Shown here: in pieces, positions 17,338 to 26,097 of the stretch
Numbering within the stretch: position 1 is the stretch's first letter
How the letters are laid out: each line of letters starts with the position of its first letter
Assembly (NCBI RefSeq): GCF_009604405.1
Contig: NZ_WEGK01000006.1
Location: 62,001-126,000, forward strand
Source of the DNA: Nocardia macrotermitis
GTDB taxonomy: Bacteria > Actinomycetota > Actinomycetes > Mycobacteriales > Mycobacteriaceae
Length of the DNA: 64,000 nucleotides
Direction: 5' to 3'
The notes under the pieces: generated by a model
Database searches by the model: none
Told to the model about the DNA's origin: nothing
What the model saw: the letters and a program-made list of their open reading frames with translations, nothing else
Made by a program: the position numbers and the translations under genes

Positions 17338-18714
17338 ATGCCGGGATACCCGAAACCGACATGGGTACGGCCGCTGTGGTGGGCGTCGCCGCCGAATTCG
17401 GGCGCGACATCGCGGCGGCGGATCGCGGAGCTGTGGGTGCGCGCGGCCGCCTCGCCCAAACCTCGGCTCAAGGAGTTCGCCACCGAGCTGCGCGGCTGGT
17501 CCGGTGGGCTGTCCGCGCTCGCGTGGGTGTCGGCGAAATACGGTGCCACGGCGGTGTTCCTGGCGCGGGTGGATACCGAGATGGAGGATCCGGAGGGCTG
17601 GCTCGCGGTATCGCGGCTGTATGCCGATCACGGCGACGGGCTGGCGCGGTTCACCGCCCAATTCGCCGCTGCCGCACACGAATACCGGCCGCAGGGGCTG
17701 CCCAATCTGCTGGGTGAGACGATCCGGAGCTACCAGCTGAAGGTGCCGCCCGCGGTGCGCGCGGTGATGTGCGGTCCGGCGCGTGGCGAGGTCGGCGCGG
17801 TGGTGGAGACCGAGGAGTCGGTGTACCGGTTCCTGGCGGATCCGAGCCGCCCGCGGCGGGTGTACCACCCGCTGGCCATGCGCCGGTACGCGTCGATCCT
17901 GCTCGCGAAGCGGCCCGAGTTCGCCGACGATCCCGGTGCGCTGGAGTCCTTCGACGTCGCGTTGGCGGCGTTGCGGCAGTTCGGGGAGCCCGATCGGCCG
18001 CGTGCCGACCCGACCGAGGCGCAGCGCCGGCATGTGGACGAGTTGCTGTGCGCGCAGGTGCGCGCCGACACTCGTCTGTTCGACGACCCGTATCTCGACG
18101 AGGCCTATCTGCGGGCGCGAAACACCATGCTGCGCTGGGCGATCGACGGGCGGGAACTCGACAACGCCGCGGTGCTCTACACGAAGTTGCGGGCGGCCAG
18201 ACTGGACGGGCAACGCGCCGAACGGGTCGTCGCCGAGCACGAGCAACCGGTCGCCGAGCCGATCGCGGTGCCCGCCTCCCTGTCCGAGCCGATGGATCTG
18301 CGCCGCGTCCCCGACGCCGATATCCTGCGGCGTGCGGCCGCGGTGGTGCGCGCGGTCGCCGCGCCCGGCCCGGACGACTGTGCGGACTGCTGGGAGAAGA
18401 CGACCGCGATAAGTATTCTGAATGATGGTGTGGCACAGGAGAGTACGTCCGCCACGGTGGTCGCGGCGTGGTCGGCGCAGCGGCCGTCCGGGCATCGTAC
18501 GCGGCCGCGCGGCGCGGTCACCGCGTCGGCGATCGCGGCCACGGAGCTGGTGTCGGCGTTGCTGTTCCTGGGTGCGTCGGCGGTGACGCAGACCGGTGAT
18601 CTGCCCGAGGTCTTCCGGGACGCGGCGGCGATCGGCCGGCTGTCCCGTCGGCAGGCCGAGATCACGAATCTGTTGTACCGCTGCGGATTCGACATCGATG
18701 GAGACGGTGAGTGA
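17338..18714 (+). CDS. Unrecognised 458-residue protein of the CHAT operon
   Basis: A soluble, largely helical protein with no signal peptide, membrane helix or motif I recognise. ATG 17338 has GGAG upstream; the frame is open for another 32 codons without a ribosome site. It is the first of three genes reading away from the kinase operon. Its stop overlaps the start of the next gene. The gene pair and its constant company with CHAT suggest a recognition or adaptor role, which is inference. Confidence 0.82.
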   Translation: MPGYPKPTWVRPLWWASPPNSGATSRRRIAELWVRAAASPKPRLKEFATELRGWSGGLSALAWVSAKYGATAVFLARVDTEMEDPEGWLAVSRLYADHGDGLARFTAQFAAAAHEYRPQGLPNLLGETIRSYQLKVPPAVRAVMCGPARGEVGAVVETEESVYRFLADPSRPRRVYHPLAMRRYASILLAKRPEFADDPGALESFDVALAALRQFGEPDRPRADPTEAQRRHVDELLCAQVRADTRLFDDPYLDEAYLRARNTMLRWAIDGRELDNAAVLYTKLRAARLDGQRAERVVAEHEQPVAEPIAVPASLSEPMDLRRVPDADILRRAAAVVRAVAAPGPDDCADCWEKTTAISILNDGVAQESTSATVVAAWSAQRPSGHRTRPRGAVTASAIAATELVSALLFLGASAVTQTGDLPEVFRDAAAIGRLSRRQAEITNLLYRCGFDIDGDGE

Positions 18715-20099
18715 TGAGCAGGGAGCAGGACGGGGTGTTGGTCGTCGAGGCCGACGGCGCGGTGAGCTGGTGGTCGCGGCGCGCGGCGGCGGTCGGCGAG
18801 GTCGATCTGCTGATCGCCGCCGGGATCGGTGCGCAGACCGACGCCGCGCGCTCGGATATGTTGCTGGCCTGGACGATTCGTCCGGAAGCCGAGCCGGGCC
18901 CGCTCGCCGCGGCGGTCGGCGATCCGGTACTGGCCGAGGTGGTGGACGAGTTGCGCCGCCACGGTGAGCGGGTGTGCGCATACCGCTGCCCGCCGCTGGT
19001 CCCGGTGTGGCGGCGGCGGGCGCTGGTCGCGGCGATCGGCCGCTGGACGATGCGTCCGGTGCACAGCGGGGCGTTCCTGCTGGACGAGGCGGTAGCGGAG
19101 AAGGATCTCGGGCACGACGCGGTGGCCCGGCGGCTGTTCGGTTACGCGGAGGCGGCGCTGCTCGACCTCGGCGAACGCTGCGCCGCGAACGAATTGCCCG
19201 GCGAGATCCTGCCGCTGCTGCGTCGCGCGGCCACCGACGCGACGGTGCTCGGCGTCGGCGACGACGGGCTGGTCGCGACGTTGGCCGACCTCGATCGCAT
19301 CGACGATCAGGAGTTGCTGCGGGTGCTGGGGGAGTGGAGTCAGAACAGCGGTACCGCCGGGGCCGTACCGGTCGCCTCGGCGCTGGACGCGTCGGTTCCC
19401 GGGCGCGAGACCGACAGTTATCCGCTCGATCCGGCCGTGCTGCCGCCGCGGATCGTCGCGTGGCACGGTGCGCGGGCCAGTGAGCTGCTCGTCGAACATC
19501 GGCGGGCGCGCGATGTGTTCGTGGTGAGTGCGGCGTTGGCCGAGCGGGTCGATCCGACCTGCCGCGAGCTGGCCGAACTGCTCGCGTACGCCGTGCACCG
19601 GAACAGCGGGCGGGTGTTGGCTGTCGCGCCGATCGCGGTGCAGGACAACGTGATTCAAGCCGAACTTCCGGCGCAGGGAGCGCGGATCGGCGCCCTGGTG
19701 TTCGGCCTGTGCCGCGGTGATGTGGCTGCGGCGGCCGCGCGCTGCGGATCGCTCGGGCGCACGCTGATCGATATCGACCGGCGGATGCTCGACGGCTGGA
19801 ATCAGCACCGCGCCGCGCTGGCGAAATTGTCGGCCGCGGGTGCGTCCGGTGGCCGGGCCCGCGCCGCGGGGGAGATGCAGTGGTTCGCTGCCGCGGCCGC
19901 GGTGCGCAGCGCCCGACGGCAACTGCGCGACCTGCTCGAATCCATGACCGAGGAGACGGACCCGGCGGTGCTGGCGGCGTTGCGGGCGCGGCGGACCGCC
20001 ATCGACGAATATCTGGGCGATCTGGCCGGGCCGACCGCTGTCGACACCGCGGAACTGCTACTGGCCGAACTGATTCCGCCCGATCCGGCGGAGCTGTGA
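18714..20099 (+). CDS. Unrecognised 461-residue protein of the CHAT operon
   Basis: A soluble protein with an alpha/beta central part (segments such as ARDVFVVSAAL and VLAVAPIAV) and a helical C-terminus. No known catalytic motif is seen. Start is ATG 18714 (TGATG overlap with the upstream stop); GTG 18711 is equally possible and better spaced from GGAG at 18700. The CHAT gene begins 10 bases after its stop. The order unknown-unknown-CHAT argues that these two proteins regulate or deliver substrate to the protease. Confidence 0.82.
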   Translation: MSREQDGVLVVEADGAVSWWSRRAAAVGEVDLLIAAGIGAQTDAARSDMLLAWTIRPEAEPGPLAAAVGDPVLAEVVDELRRHGERVCAYRCPPLVPVWRRRALVAAIGRWTMRPVHSGAFLLDEAVAEKDLGHDAVARRLFGYAEAALLDLGERCAANELPGEILPLLRRAATDATVLGVGDDGLVATLADLDRIDDQELLRVLGEWSQNSGTAGAVPVASALDASVPGRETDSYPLDPAVLPPRIVAWHGARASELLVEHRRARDVFVVSAALAERVDPTCRELAELLAYAVHRNSGRVLAVAPIAVQDNVIQAELPAQGARIGALVFGLCRGDVAAAAARCGSLGRTLIDIDRRMLDGWNQHRAALAKLSAAGASGGRARAAGEMQWFAAAAAVRSARRQLRDLLESMTEETDPAVLAALRARRTAIDEYLGDLAGPTAVDTAELLLAELIPPDPAEL

Positions 20100-20109
20100 G
20101 CCGGACGCT

Positions 20110-21429
20110 GTGAGCGGGGCGCAGGTGCTGCTGCGGGCTGTCGATCGCAAGCACACCTATCTGGCGTGGCGTTGGCTGGATCGTCCCGGGGACCCCGACT
20201 ACGTGGTCATCGGCGAGACCGCGGCGCGGGCCGCCGGAGCCGCCCTCGAATCGGCGCTGTTCCCCGCGCTGCCCGGTGAGACCGGCGCCGAACGCGAACA
20301 TCGGGCCCTGGTGACGGGTGCGTTCGCCGACCGGGATCGGGAACGGGCCTTGGCGCGCAGCCTGACCGACGCCTTCCTGCCGGACCGGTTGCGCACGCAG
20401 ATCCGGGACCGGTGGCGCGCCGGGGAACGGGTGCGGGTCCGGATAACGCCCAGTCCACGGCTCGCCCGGGTGCCGTGGGAACTGCTCTGGATCGATGCCC
20501 GGCATCGCCTGATCGACGCCGCGACCGTCGTCTACGAGCCACCGGCGGTCGTGCACGCGGGTCGTGCGCGGACGCCGGAGGAGTGGGCGGAGGTGCGGGA
20601 TCGTCCGGTGCTGTTCGTCATCGATCCGGCCATCGGTTCGAATGCCGCCGCGTTCGGCCTGAGTTCCGCGCTGCCGGGAGACGGTACCGAGCCCTTCGTG
20701 GCTCGGATCGGGCAGTACATCGCAGCCGGGCGGGCACTGGCCGAGGAACTGGATCTCGCGATGGGGCCGACGTTCACCCGGCGGGATCTGACCGAGGCGC
20801 TGGAGACTCCGCGATCGCGGCTGCTGTATTTCGGGCACGCTTCCGCCTCGCCGAACGAACCTGCTTCTGCCGCAATACATCTCAGCGACACCGCGGCGAT
20901 CTGGGGATTGGCGCCGCCGCTCGTCCGCGCCGGGAGCACGCCGTCCGAATCCGATCATCGTCCGCTCGCGGCCATCGACCTGCTGCACGGGACCGGCACC
21001 GCGGATGAGCGCTCGCGCCGGACGTACCGGATCGGCGCGCCGCGCAGTGGTCCCGACCTGTGGCCGATGCCGTCGCGGGTCGCGCTCATCGCGTGCGAGA
21101 GCGGTGCGGACTACCGCTCCGCCGAACTGTTCGGACTCGTCGTCGCGATGGTGAATTCCGGTGCGGCACTGGTGACTTCGACGCGGTGGGTACTGCCCAC
21201 GGACGGTTCGCTGCGTGGCCGGGCCGGCCGGGACTCCGCCGCCCGCCCGACCACCGAACTGGCACTGCGGGTGGACGCCGCGCACGAGCAGGCCGATCCC
21301 GTCGAGGAACTGGCGCAGTGGCAGCGTCGGCAGTTGGCCGCGTGGTCCGAGGGGACGGACGAGGCCACCACGCCGTTGGTCTGGGCCTCGCTCACCCACA
21401 CCGTCGCGCCGAAGCGGCCGTCGGCGTAA
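20110..21429 (+). CDS. CHAT-domain (caspase-like) cysteine protease
   Basis: 439 residues. The C-terminal two-thirds show the CHAT/caspase-HetF fold. The entry motif VPWELLW lies at 121-127. The catalytic histidine strand LLYFGHAS places His243. The catalytic cysteine strand ALIACESG places Cys329, followed by the characteristic NSGAALVTSTRWVLPTD. The N-terminal 110 residues are an alpha/beta extension. It should cleave specific protein targets when triggered, as CHAT proteases do in conflict systems. GTG start at 20110. The TAA stop lies in the loop of a terminator hairpin. Confidence 0.9.
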   Translation: MSGAQVLLRAVDRKHTYLAWRWLDRPGDPDYVVIGETAARAAGAALESALFPALPGETGAEREHRALVTGAFADRDRERALARSLTDAFLPDRLRTQIRDRWRAGERVRVRITPSPRLARVPWELLWIDARHRLIDAATVVYEPPAVVHAGRARTPEEWAEVRDRPVLFVIDPAIGSNAAAFGLSSALPGDGTEPFVARIGQYIAAGRALAEELDLAMGPTFTRRDLTEALETPRSRLLYFGHASASPNEPASAAIHLSDTAAIWGLAPPLVRAGSTPSESDHRPLAAIDLLHGTGTADERSRRTYRIGAPRSGPDLWPMPSRVALIACESGADYRSAELFGLVVAMVNSGAALVTSTRWVLPTDGSLRGRAGRDSAARPTTELALRVDAAHEQADPVEELAQWQRRQLAAWSEGTDEATTPLVWASLTHTVAPKRPSA

Positions 21430-21448
21430 TCGCCGACGGCCGCTTCGG
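21409..21448. terminator. Bidirectional terminator, perfect 18-bp stem
   Basis: The arms 21409-21426 and 21431-21448 are exact reverse complements with loop TAAT. The CHAT stop codon TAA is inside the loop. It serves the converging CHAT and zinc-ribbon genes. Confidence 0.85.
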
Positions 21449-21459
21449 TACGGGGAGTG

Positions 21460-21615
21460 CTACTGCCAGTGACCGCCGTGCTCGTTGCAGACCAGGCCGG
21501 TGTCCTTGCAGTTCCGGCAGTGCAGCGCATCGCCCAGCGGGCTCTGCCCCGCGCGTCCGCCGCGACAGTCCTGACACTCGTTCAGATGACGATGGCACTT
21601 GGTGCAATTGCTCAT
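21460..21615 (-). CDS. 51-residue zinc-ribbon miniprotein
   Basis: Seven cysteines and three histidines in 51 residues, arranged as CTKCH, CQDC, CRNC and CNEHGGHW, resemble DnaJ-type or rubredoxin-like zinc knuckles. ATG 21615 has AAAGG 7 bases upstream, so it is a real gene despite its size. It faces the CHAT gene across a shared terminator. A role as a metal-binding regulator or as the protease substrate is possible but unproven. Confidence 0.78.
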   Translation of the reverse strand: MSNCTKCHRHLNECQDCRGGRAGQSPLGDALHCRNCKDTGLVCNEHGGHWQ

Positions 21616-21809
21616 GGGACAGCCTTTCGGAATGTCGATGTGATTCCCCCTGTGACGTCGCCGCATTCAGCGTAGGTGCGTTGCGTGCCCGGGGCCATCG
21701 GCCGAACGGGGGACACGAGCGGGTGAACGGGCGCCGGCGGGTGGGGCGTCCGGGGGATCGGTGTTCGGGGCGAGGACTTCGGTTCTCGCTCACGAGAGGA
21801 GATCCCCCG

Positions 21810-23246
21810 ATGACAGTACTTCCGACCGACATCACCGGCGCGCCGCCGGGATGCGACCGGGCATTGGAGCTGTTCCACCGGGCCGCCGCACAGCTGCCCG
21901 CCTATCGAACATTCCTGGCGGACAATGGAATCGACCCCGAGTCGATCCGTACGCCGGAGGACTTCGCCACTCTTCCCGCGGTGACCAAGCAGGACTACCT
22001 GCGCAGGTATCCGCGTCGGGATCTGGTGTGGGACAGCAGGATCGAAGGTTCCGAGACCTGGTCGACGAGTTCGGGATCGTCCGGGACGCCGTACTACTGG
22101 CCCCGGGCGGAGGTATCGCTGGGTGATGCCGTGGAGCTGTACGACCGGATCTTCCGATCCGGATTCGGCTCCCATGATCGAACGACGTTGCTGGTCAACG
22201 CATTCGCGATGGGCACCTGGATCGGCGGTACGTACACCTACCGGACGGTGTCGGGGTTGCGCGAACGCGGCCACCGGCTGTCGGTGATCACCCCCGGGAT
22301 CGACCGGGACGCCGTGCGGGCCTGCATCACCGACCTCGCCCCCGACTACGACCAGGTCGTGCTCGCGGGCTACCCGCCGTTCGTGCAGGACATCCTGGAC
22401 GGCGCGGATCCCGCTGTGCTGCACCAGGATCTGAAGATCCTGCTGGCCGGGGAGAGCGTCACCGAACAGTGGCGCGAATACATCCTGGACCTGATCGGCG
22501 CGTCCGGTGATCCCGGGCGGATCCGCCTGATCTACGGCACCGCCGACGCCGGGGTGATGGGGCACGAGACCGCGACCAGCGTCGCGGTCCGCCGGTTGGC
22601 CGCCGCTGACAGCCGGTTGGCGACCGCGCTGTTCGGCACAGCCGAGGTGCTGCCGACGCTGGTCGAATACGACCCGCTGCTGCGGTACACCGAGGTCGAC
22701 GACGAGGACCGGTTCCTGTTCACCGTCGACAACACGCTGCCACTGCTCAGGTATCGGATCAACGACGTCGGCCGCATCCTGACCGCCCGCGAGATCGGGG
22801 ATACGTTGCGCGAGTGCGGGTATCGGGCACCGGTCGAGACCAGTACGCCCGACTGCGGGTTCCTGGCACTGCGCGGCCGCACCGATGTGGCCGCGAGTTT
22901 CTATGCCCTGAACATCTATCCGGACAGTGTGCGGGCCGCGTTGGCCGAGCCCGGGGTACGTGAGTACGTCACGGGCAAGTTCGTGCTGTCGACCCGCACC
23001 GGGCCGAAACTCCGGCCGATTCTCGGACTCGCCGTGGAACTGCGCGAATCAGTGGTTCCCGCAATCGGTTTCGCCGACATGGTGCGCGATCGGGTGGTTC
23101 GGTCGCTGATCCGGACCAATGGCGAGTACCGCCGCCTGCACGCCGAGCTCGGTGCGGCCGCCGAACCGATTGTCGCCGTGGATCCGTTCGGCGGCAACGC
23201 CTTTCGCTACAACATCAAACAACGCTACGTGAGGAACGACCGATGA
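21810..23246 (+). CDS. PaaK-like adenylate-forming enzyme
   Basis: 478 residues. It belongs to the phenylacetate-CoA ligase/LuxE branch of adenylate-forming enzymes: an N-terminal PAYRTFL region and LPAVTKQDY, the ATP-loop STSSGSSGTPYYW near residue 80, the adenine-binding region LIYGTADAGVMG near 240, and the acidic LLRYRINDVGR hinge near 310. It should activate a carboxylic acid as an acyl-adenylate. GAGAGGA precedes the ATG. Its stop overlaps the start of a ThiF-type gene by four bases, so product and partner probably act together. Confidence 0.88.
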   Translation: MTVLPTDITGAPPGCDRALELFHRAAAQLPAYRTFLADNGIDPESIRTPEDFATLPAVTKQDYLRRYPRRDLVWDSRIEGSETWSTSSGSSGTPYYWPRAEVSLGDAVELYDRIFRSGFGSHDRTTLLVNAFAMGTWIGGTYTYRTVSGLRERGHRLSVITPGIDRDAVRACITDLAPDYDQVVLAGYPPFVQDILDGADPAVLHQDLKILLAGESVTEQWREYILDLIGASGDPGRIRLIYGTADAGVMGHETATSVAVRRLAAADSRLATALFGTAEVLPTLVEYDPLLRYTEVDDEDRFLFTVDNTLPLLRYRINDVGRILTAREIGDTLRECGYRAPVETSTPDCGFLALRGRTDVAASFYALNIYPDSVRAALAEPGVREYVTGKFVLSTRTGPKLRPILGLAVELRESVVPAIGFADMVRDRVVRSLIRTNGEYRRLHAELGAAAEPIVAVDPFGGNAFRYNIKQRYVRNDR

Positions 23247-24325
23247 TCGAGATTCTGGACCCGACCCGCGACGCCGCACGCATCGCGCTGCTGCTCGAAC
23301 CCGGCTCCGGCTACCGGCTGGTCGACGCCTGGCCGATCGCCGTGCGGGAGTGGCGGGCGATCGCCCCGACCGCGCCGCTGCCCGAGATGCGTTATGTCGT
23401 GTATCCATGGCGTCGCACGGTGGTGAAACTGCCTGCGGCCGAGGCGTATCGACGGCTGCGCACCACGCGCAACCGCTATCTGATCGACGATTCCGAACAG
23501 CGCCGATGGTCCCGCGCGGTGCTCGGGATCGCCGGGCTCAGTGTGGGTTCCTCGGCACTCACGGTGTGCGCGCTGACCGGTGCGAGCCGGTTCCGGCTGG
23601 CCGATCCGGACCATCTGGGCCTGACCAATCTGAACCGGTTGCCCGCCTCGGTCTGCGATATCGGAGTGTCCAAGACGGTGCTGGCCTGCCGCCGGGTGCT
23701 CGAACTGGATCCGTACAGCTCGGTGACGGCGTTCCCGCGAGGATACGACGACACCACCGCCGCAACGTTTCTCGGCACCGCGCCCGGTGCCGAGCCGCTC
23801 ACGGTCCTGATCGAGGAGATGGACGATTTCGCGGCCAAGATCGAGATCCGGTTGCGGGCGCGGGCGGCCGGAATCCCGGTGCTGATGGCGACGGACAACG
23901 GCGACAACGTCATTCTCGACGTCGAACGCTTCGACCTGGACAGCGACTACCCGCTGTTCCACGGCCGGGCCGGTGAGGTGACCGAATCGCTTGCCGCGGT
24001 GAGTGATCCGCGCGAGCGGGCGCGGATCGCGCAGCGGATCGTCGGCACGGAGATCACCCCGCGCACCCGGTACTCCCTCACCGAGGTCGGCCGTTCGCTG
24101 ACGTCCTGGCCGCAATTGGGCACCGCCGCAACGCTTGCCGGGGTCGCGGCCGCCTACGCGGCCCGGCTGGTGGCGTGCGGCAGCCCGCTGCGGTCCGGTC
24201 GTTACCGGATCGATCCGGACCTCGCGCTGCGCGGTGCGGCCGCGGCGGCGGCGACCCGATGGAACGAGATGGACACCGCGGCATTCCTCGCGGTCATGAA
24301 TCCGGCAGCGACCACACGGGAGTGA
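23243..24325 (+). CDS. ThiF/E1-like adenylyltransferase-fold protein
   Basis: 360 residues. A Rossmann core begins near residue 95 with the nucleotide loop GIAGLSVGSS, followed by LADPDHLGLTNLNRL, the D-x-D...NLNR pattern of ThiF, MoeB and E1 enzymes. SKT supplies the expected lysine. Canonical zinc CxxC pairs and the E1 catalytic cysteine are absent. It may transfer or sense the acyl-adenylate made by the coupled PaaK-like protein, but the reaction is unknown. The 3' end overlaps the convergent NTF2-like gene by 32 bp. Confidence 0.88.
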   Translation: MIEILDPTRDAARIALLLEPGSGYRLVDAWPIAVREWRAIAPTAPLPEMRYVVYPWRRTVVKLPAAEAYRRLRTTRNRYLIDDSEQRRWSRAVLGIAGLSVGSSALTVCALTGASRFRLADPDHLGLTNLNRLPASVCDIGVSKTVLACRRVLELDPYSSVTAFPRGYDDTTAATFLGTAPGAEPLTVLIEEMDDFAAKIEIRLRARAAGIPVLMATDNGDNVILDVERFDLDSDYPLFHGRAGEVTESLAAVSDPRERARIAQRIVGTEITPRTRYSLTEVGRSLTSWPQLGTAATLAGVAAAYAARLVACGSPLRSGRYRIDPDLALRGAAAAAATRWNEMDTAAFLAVMNPAATTRE

Positions 24326-24716
24326 TGAGATGACGATGCACCCGCCACCCCTCACCGGTGCGGACCGCCCGCAGTTCGTACCGGCTCGCGACCAGCTGCG
24401 GCCCGCCCTCGGCGGTCACCAGCGCCGCGAGGACGTTCGCGAGCACCCGCGCGGTGTCCGGCTCCGGCCGGATCGCCGCGATCGTGACGAAATGCTGTGT
24501 CTGCCGGAATATCTCGTGATTGCGCCGGGCGACCTCGACGATCTCGGTGACGCCGGTGCACGTCGCACCGGGCAGCGTGAGTTCGGCGTCCGCGGCGTAG
24601 ATATCGGCCAGGCCCGCGAAATCCCTGGCGTCCAGGCAGTTTCCGATGCCGGTGGCCAGTTCTGTGAGTTCGGCTCGATCCAGCAGCGTCTGGATGCGGA
24701 GTTCGGACGGGGTCAT
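24294..24716 (-). CDS. SnoaL/NTF2-like protein
   Basis: 140 residues with the cone-shaped alpha+beta pattern: paired helices, DIYAADAELTLPG, then HFVTIAAIRPEPD strands and a terminal strand pair. Such proteins act as isomerases, hydrolases or ligand binders. ATG 24716 is used; GTG 24722 is also in frame, and neither has a clear ribosome site. It is divergent from the FrsA-like gene and convergent with the ThiF gene. Confidence 0.82.
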   Translation of the reverse strand: MTPSELRIQTLLDRAELTELATGIGNCLDARDFAGLADIYAADAELTLPGATCTGVTEIVEVARRNHEIFRQTQHFVTIAAIRPEPDTARVLANVLAALVTAEGGPQLVASRYELRAVRTGEGWRVHRHLITPVWSLPDS

Positions 24717-24763
24717 GCGCACAACGTAGTGCGACGGACCCGGGCGCGGAAGGGAGTTCGGCG

Positions 24764-26089
24764 ATGAAGCTGTCCACTCGCCTGCGTGCGACGCTCTGCA
24801 CGCTCACCGGCACGACCGGGCCGGTGGTCCGGCGTGCCGGGGCACGCGCGGTACTGCCGGAGGTCTTCGTGCCGCGCTGGGCCCGCCTGGCCGGTGTACC
24901 ACCGGCACGGCTGGCCGCACAGCTGGACGGCGCCCGCTCGTTCGCCGATCGCGAATGGTGCGAGTACTGGACCGGTATCGCCGAACATCATGTGGCACAG
25001 GCAGATGCGCTGTTGCACGATCTGGCCGTCGCGTCCGGCGTGACCCCGGTGAGCGTGGCCGCGATGTCGCGATCCGGATCCGCCGCGTTGCCGGGCCCGG
25101 CGGCGCAGTTCCTCGCCGAGCGCGAATCCCCGCCCACCACAGCGGAAGTCGAGCGCTTCGTCCGATCCCGCGCGGTCGGCGGCGCGCTGGACGAGCGGCT
25201 GCTGTGGGCGACCCGGGCGGTCGGTGCCCTGCGTACCGCCGTCGGCTATCACCTGATCGCCGCCTGGCCGGGCCGCTCACCGGCGCGGCGAGCGGCATAT
25301 GCGCGGGCACAGCGCCTGTTTCGCGTGCTCGTCGAGCCGCTCGCCGCGGAACTCGGCATCACCCTCGAGGTCACCGATCTGGTGGCCGACGGTGAACGGG
25401 TCCGCCTGTGGGCGATGTTTCCGATCGGAAAGGATTGTCGGGCAACGGTTCTGGTCACCAACGGTCTCGACGGCTCGGCACTGGAACTGCTGCTGCCGCT
25501 GTTACCGCACCGGAACTCCGGTCTCGGCTTCGTGGTGATGGATCTGCCCGGAACCCACACCGCACAACGTCCCATGTCCATCGAGTCCGAGCGCGTCTTC
25601 ACGGCGGTCCTGGATCATCTCGCGGCCCATCCGCGGGTGGACGCGGACCGGATCGCCATGCTGGGCACCAGTTTCGGCGGATACTGGGCGGCCCGGATGG
25701 CCGCGGTCGAATCGCGACTGCGGTGCGCGGTGGCCTGTGGCGCGCCGACGCATCGTGGTTTCGGACCGGCCGCGGCGATCGGGGCTCCGGCGATCATGGT
25801 GCGCACCCTGTGTGATGTCACCGGGGCGCGCGGGCCGCTCGGCCTGGGCCGCGCGCTGTCCCGGCTCTCGCTGCGGAAACTGTACCGGCGCATCGCGATA
25901 CCGCTGCTCGTGGTGGACGGCAGCGCAGACAGCGTGGTCGACGTACGGGACTCGATCGAGCTCGCGGACGCGACCCGGTTCGGCGTGCTGCGCCTGTATC
26001 CGGGCGACGACCACTGCGCGACAGGTCATTTCGCGCAGTGGCTGGACATGGCAGTGGCGTGGATGCGAGCGGAGTTGGGAGAGAGCTGA
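24764..26089 (+). CDS. FrsA-like alpha/beta hydrolase
   Basis: 441 residues. The N-terminal 180 residues are a helical cap-like region and the rest is an alpha/beta hydrolase with nucleophile elbow GTSFGGYW near residue 303, an acid region (LLVVDGSADSVV) and a catalytic histidine in GDDHCATG. The layout matches FrsA/DUF1100-type esterases. GGAAGGGAG precedes the ATG. It is convergent with the tandem TetR gene. Confidence 0.87.
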   Translation: MKLSTRLRATLCTLTGTTGPVVRRAGARAVLPEVFVPRWARLAGVPPARLAAQLDGARSFADREWCEYWTGIAEHHVAQADALLHDLAVASGVTPVSVAAMSRSGSAALPGPAAQFLAERESPPTTAEVERFVRSRAVGGALDERLLWATRAVGALRTAVGYHLIAAWPGRSPARRAAYARAQRLFRVLVEPLAAELGITLEVTDLVADGERVRLWAMFPIGKDCRATVLVTNGLDGSALELLLPLLPHRNSGLGFVVMDLPGTHTAQRPMSIESERVFTAVLDHLAAHPRVDADRIAMLGTSFGGYWAARMAAVESRLRCAVACGAPTHRGFGPAAAIGAPAIMVRTLCDVTGARGPLGLGRALSRLSLRKLYRRIAIPLLVVDGSADSVVDVRDSIELADATRFGVLRLYPGDDHCATGHFAQWLDMAVAWMRAELGES

Positions 26090-26097
26090 TCCCGCCG

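Noticed and set aside
17134..21399. Minus-strand open frame of 1421 codons opposite the unknown-unknown-CHAT genes
   Set aside because: It is the antisense shadow of three convincing genes. It is rich in Arg, Pro, Gly and His with no domain, as expected for GC-rich complementary strands.
21810..24325. Reading the PaaK-ThiF pair as a phenylacetate catabolic locus
   Set aside because: No paaABCDE, paaG or paaZ genes are nearby, and the partner is a ThiF-fold protein not used in that pathway.
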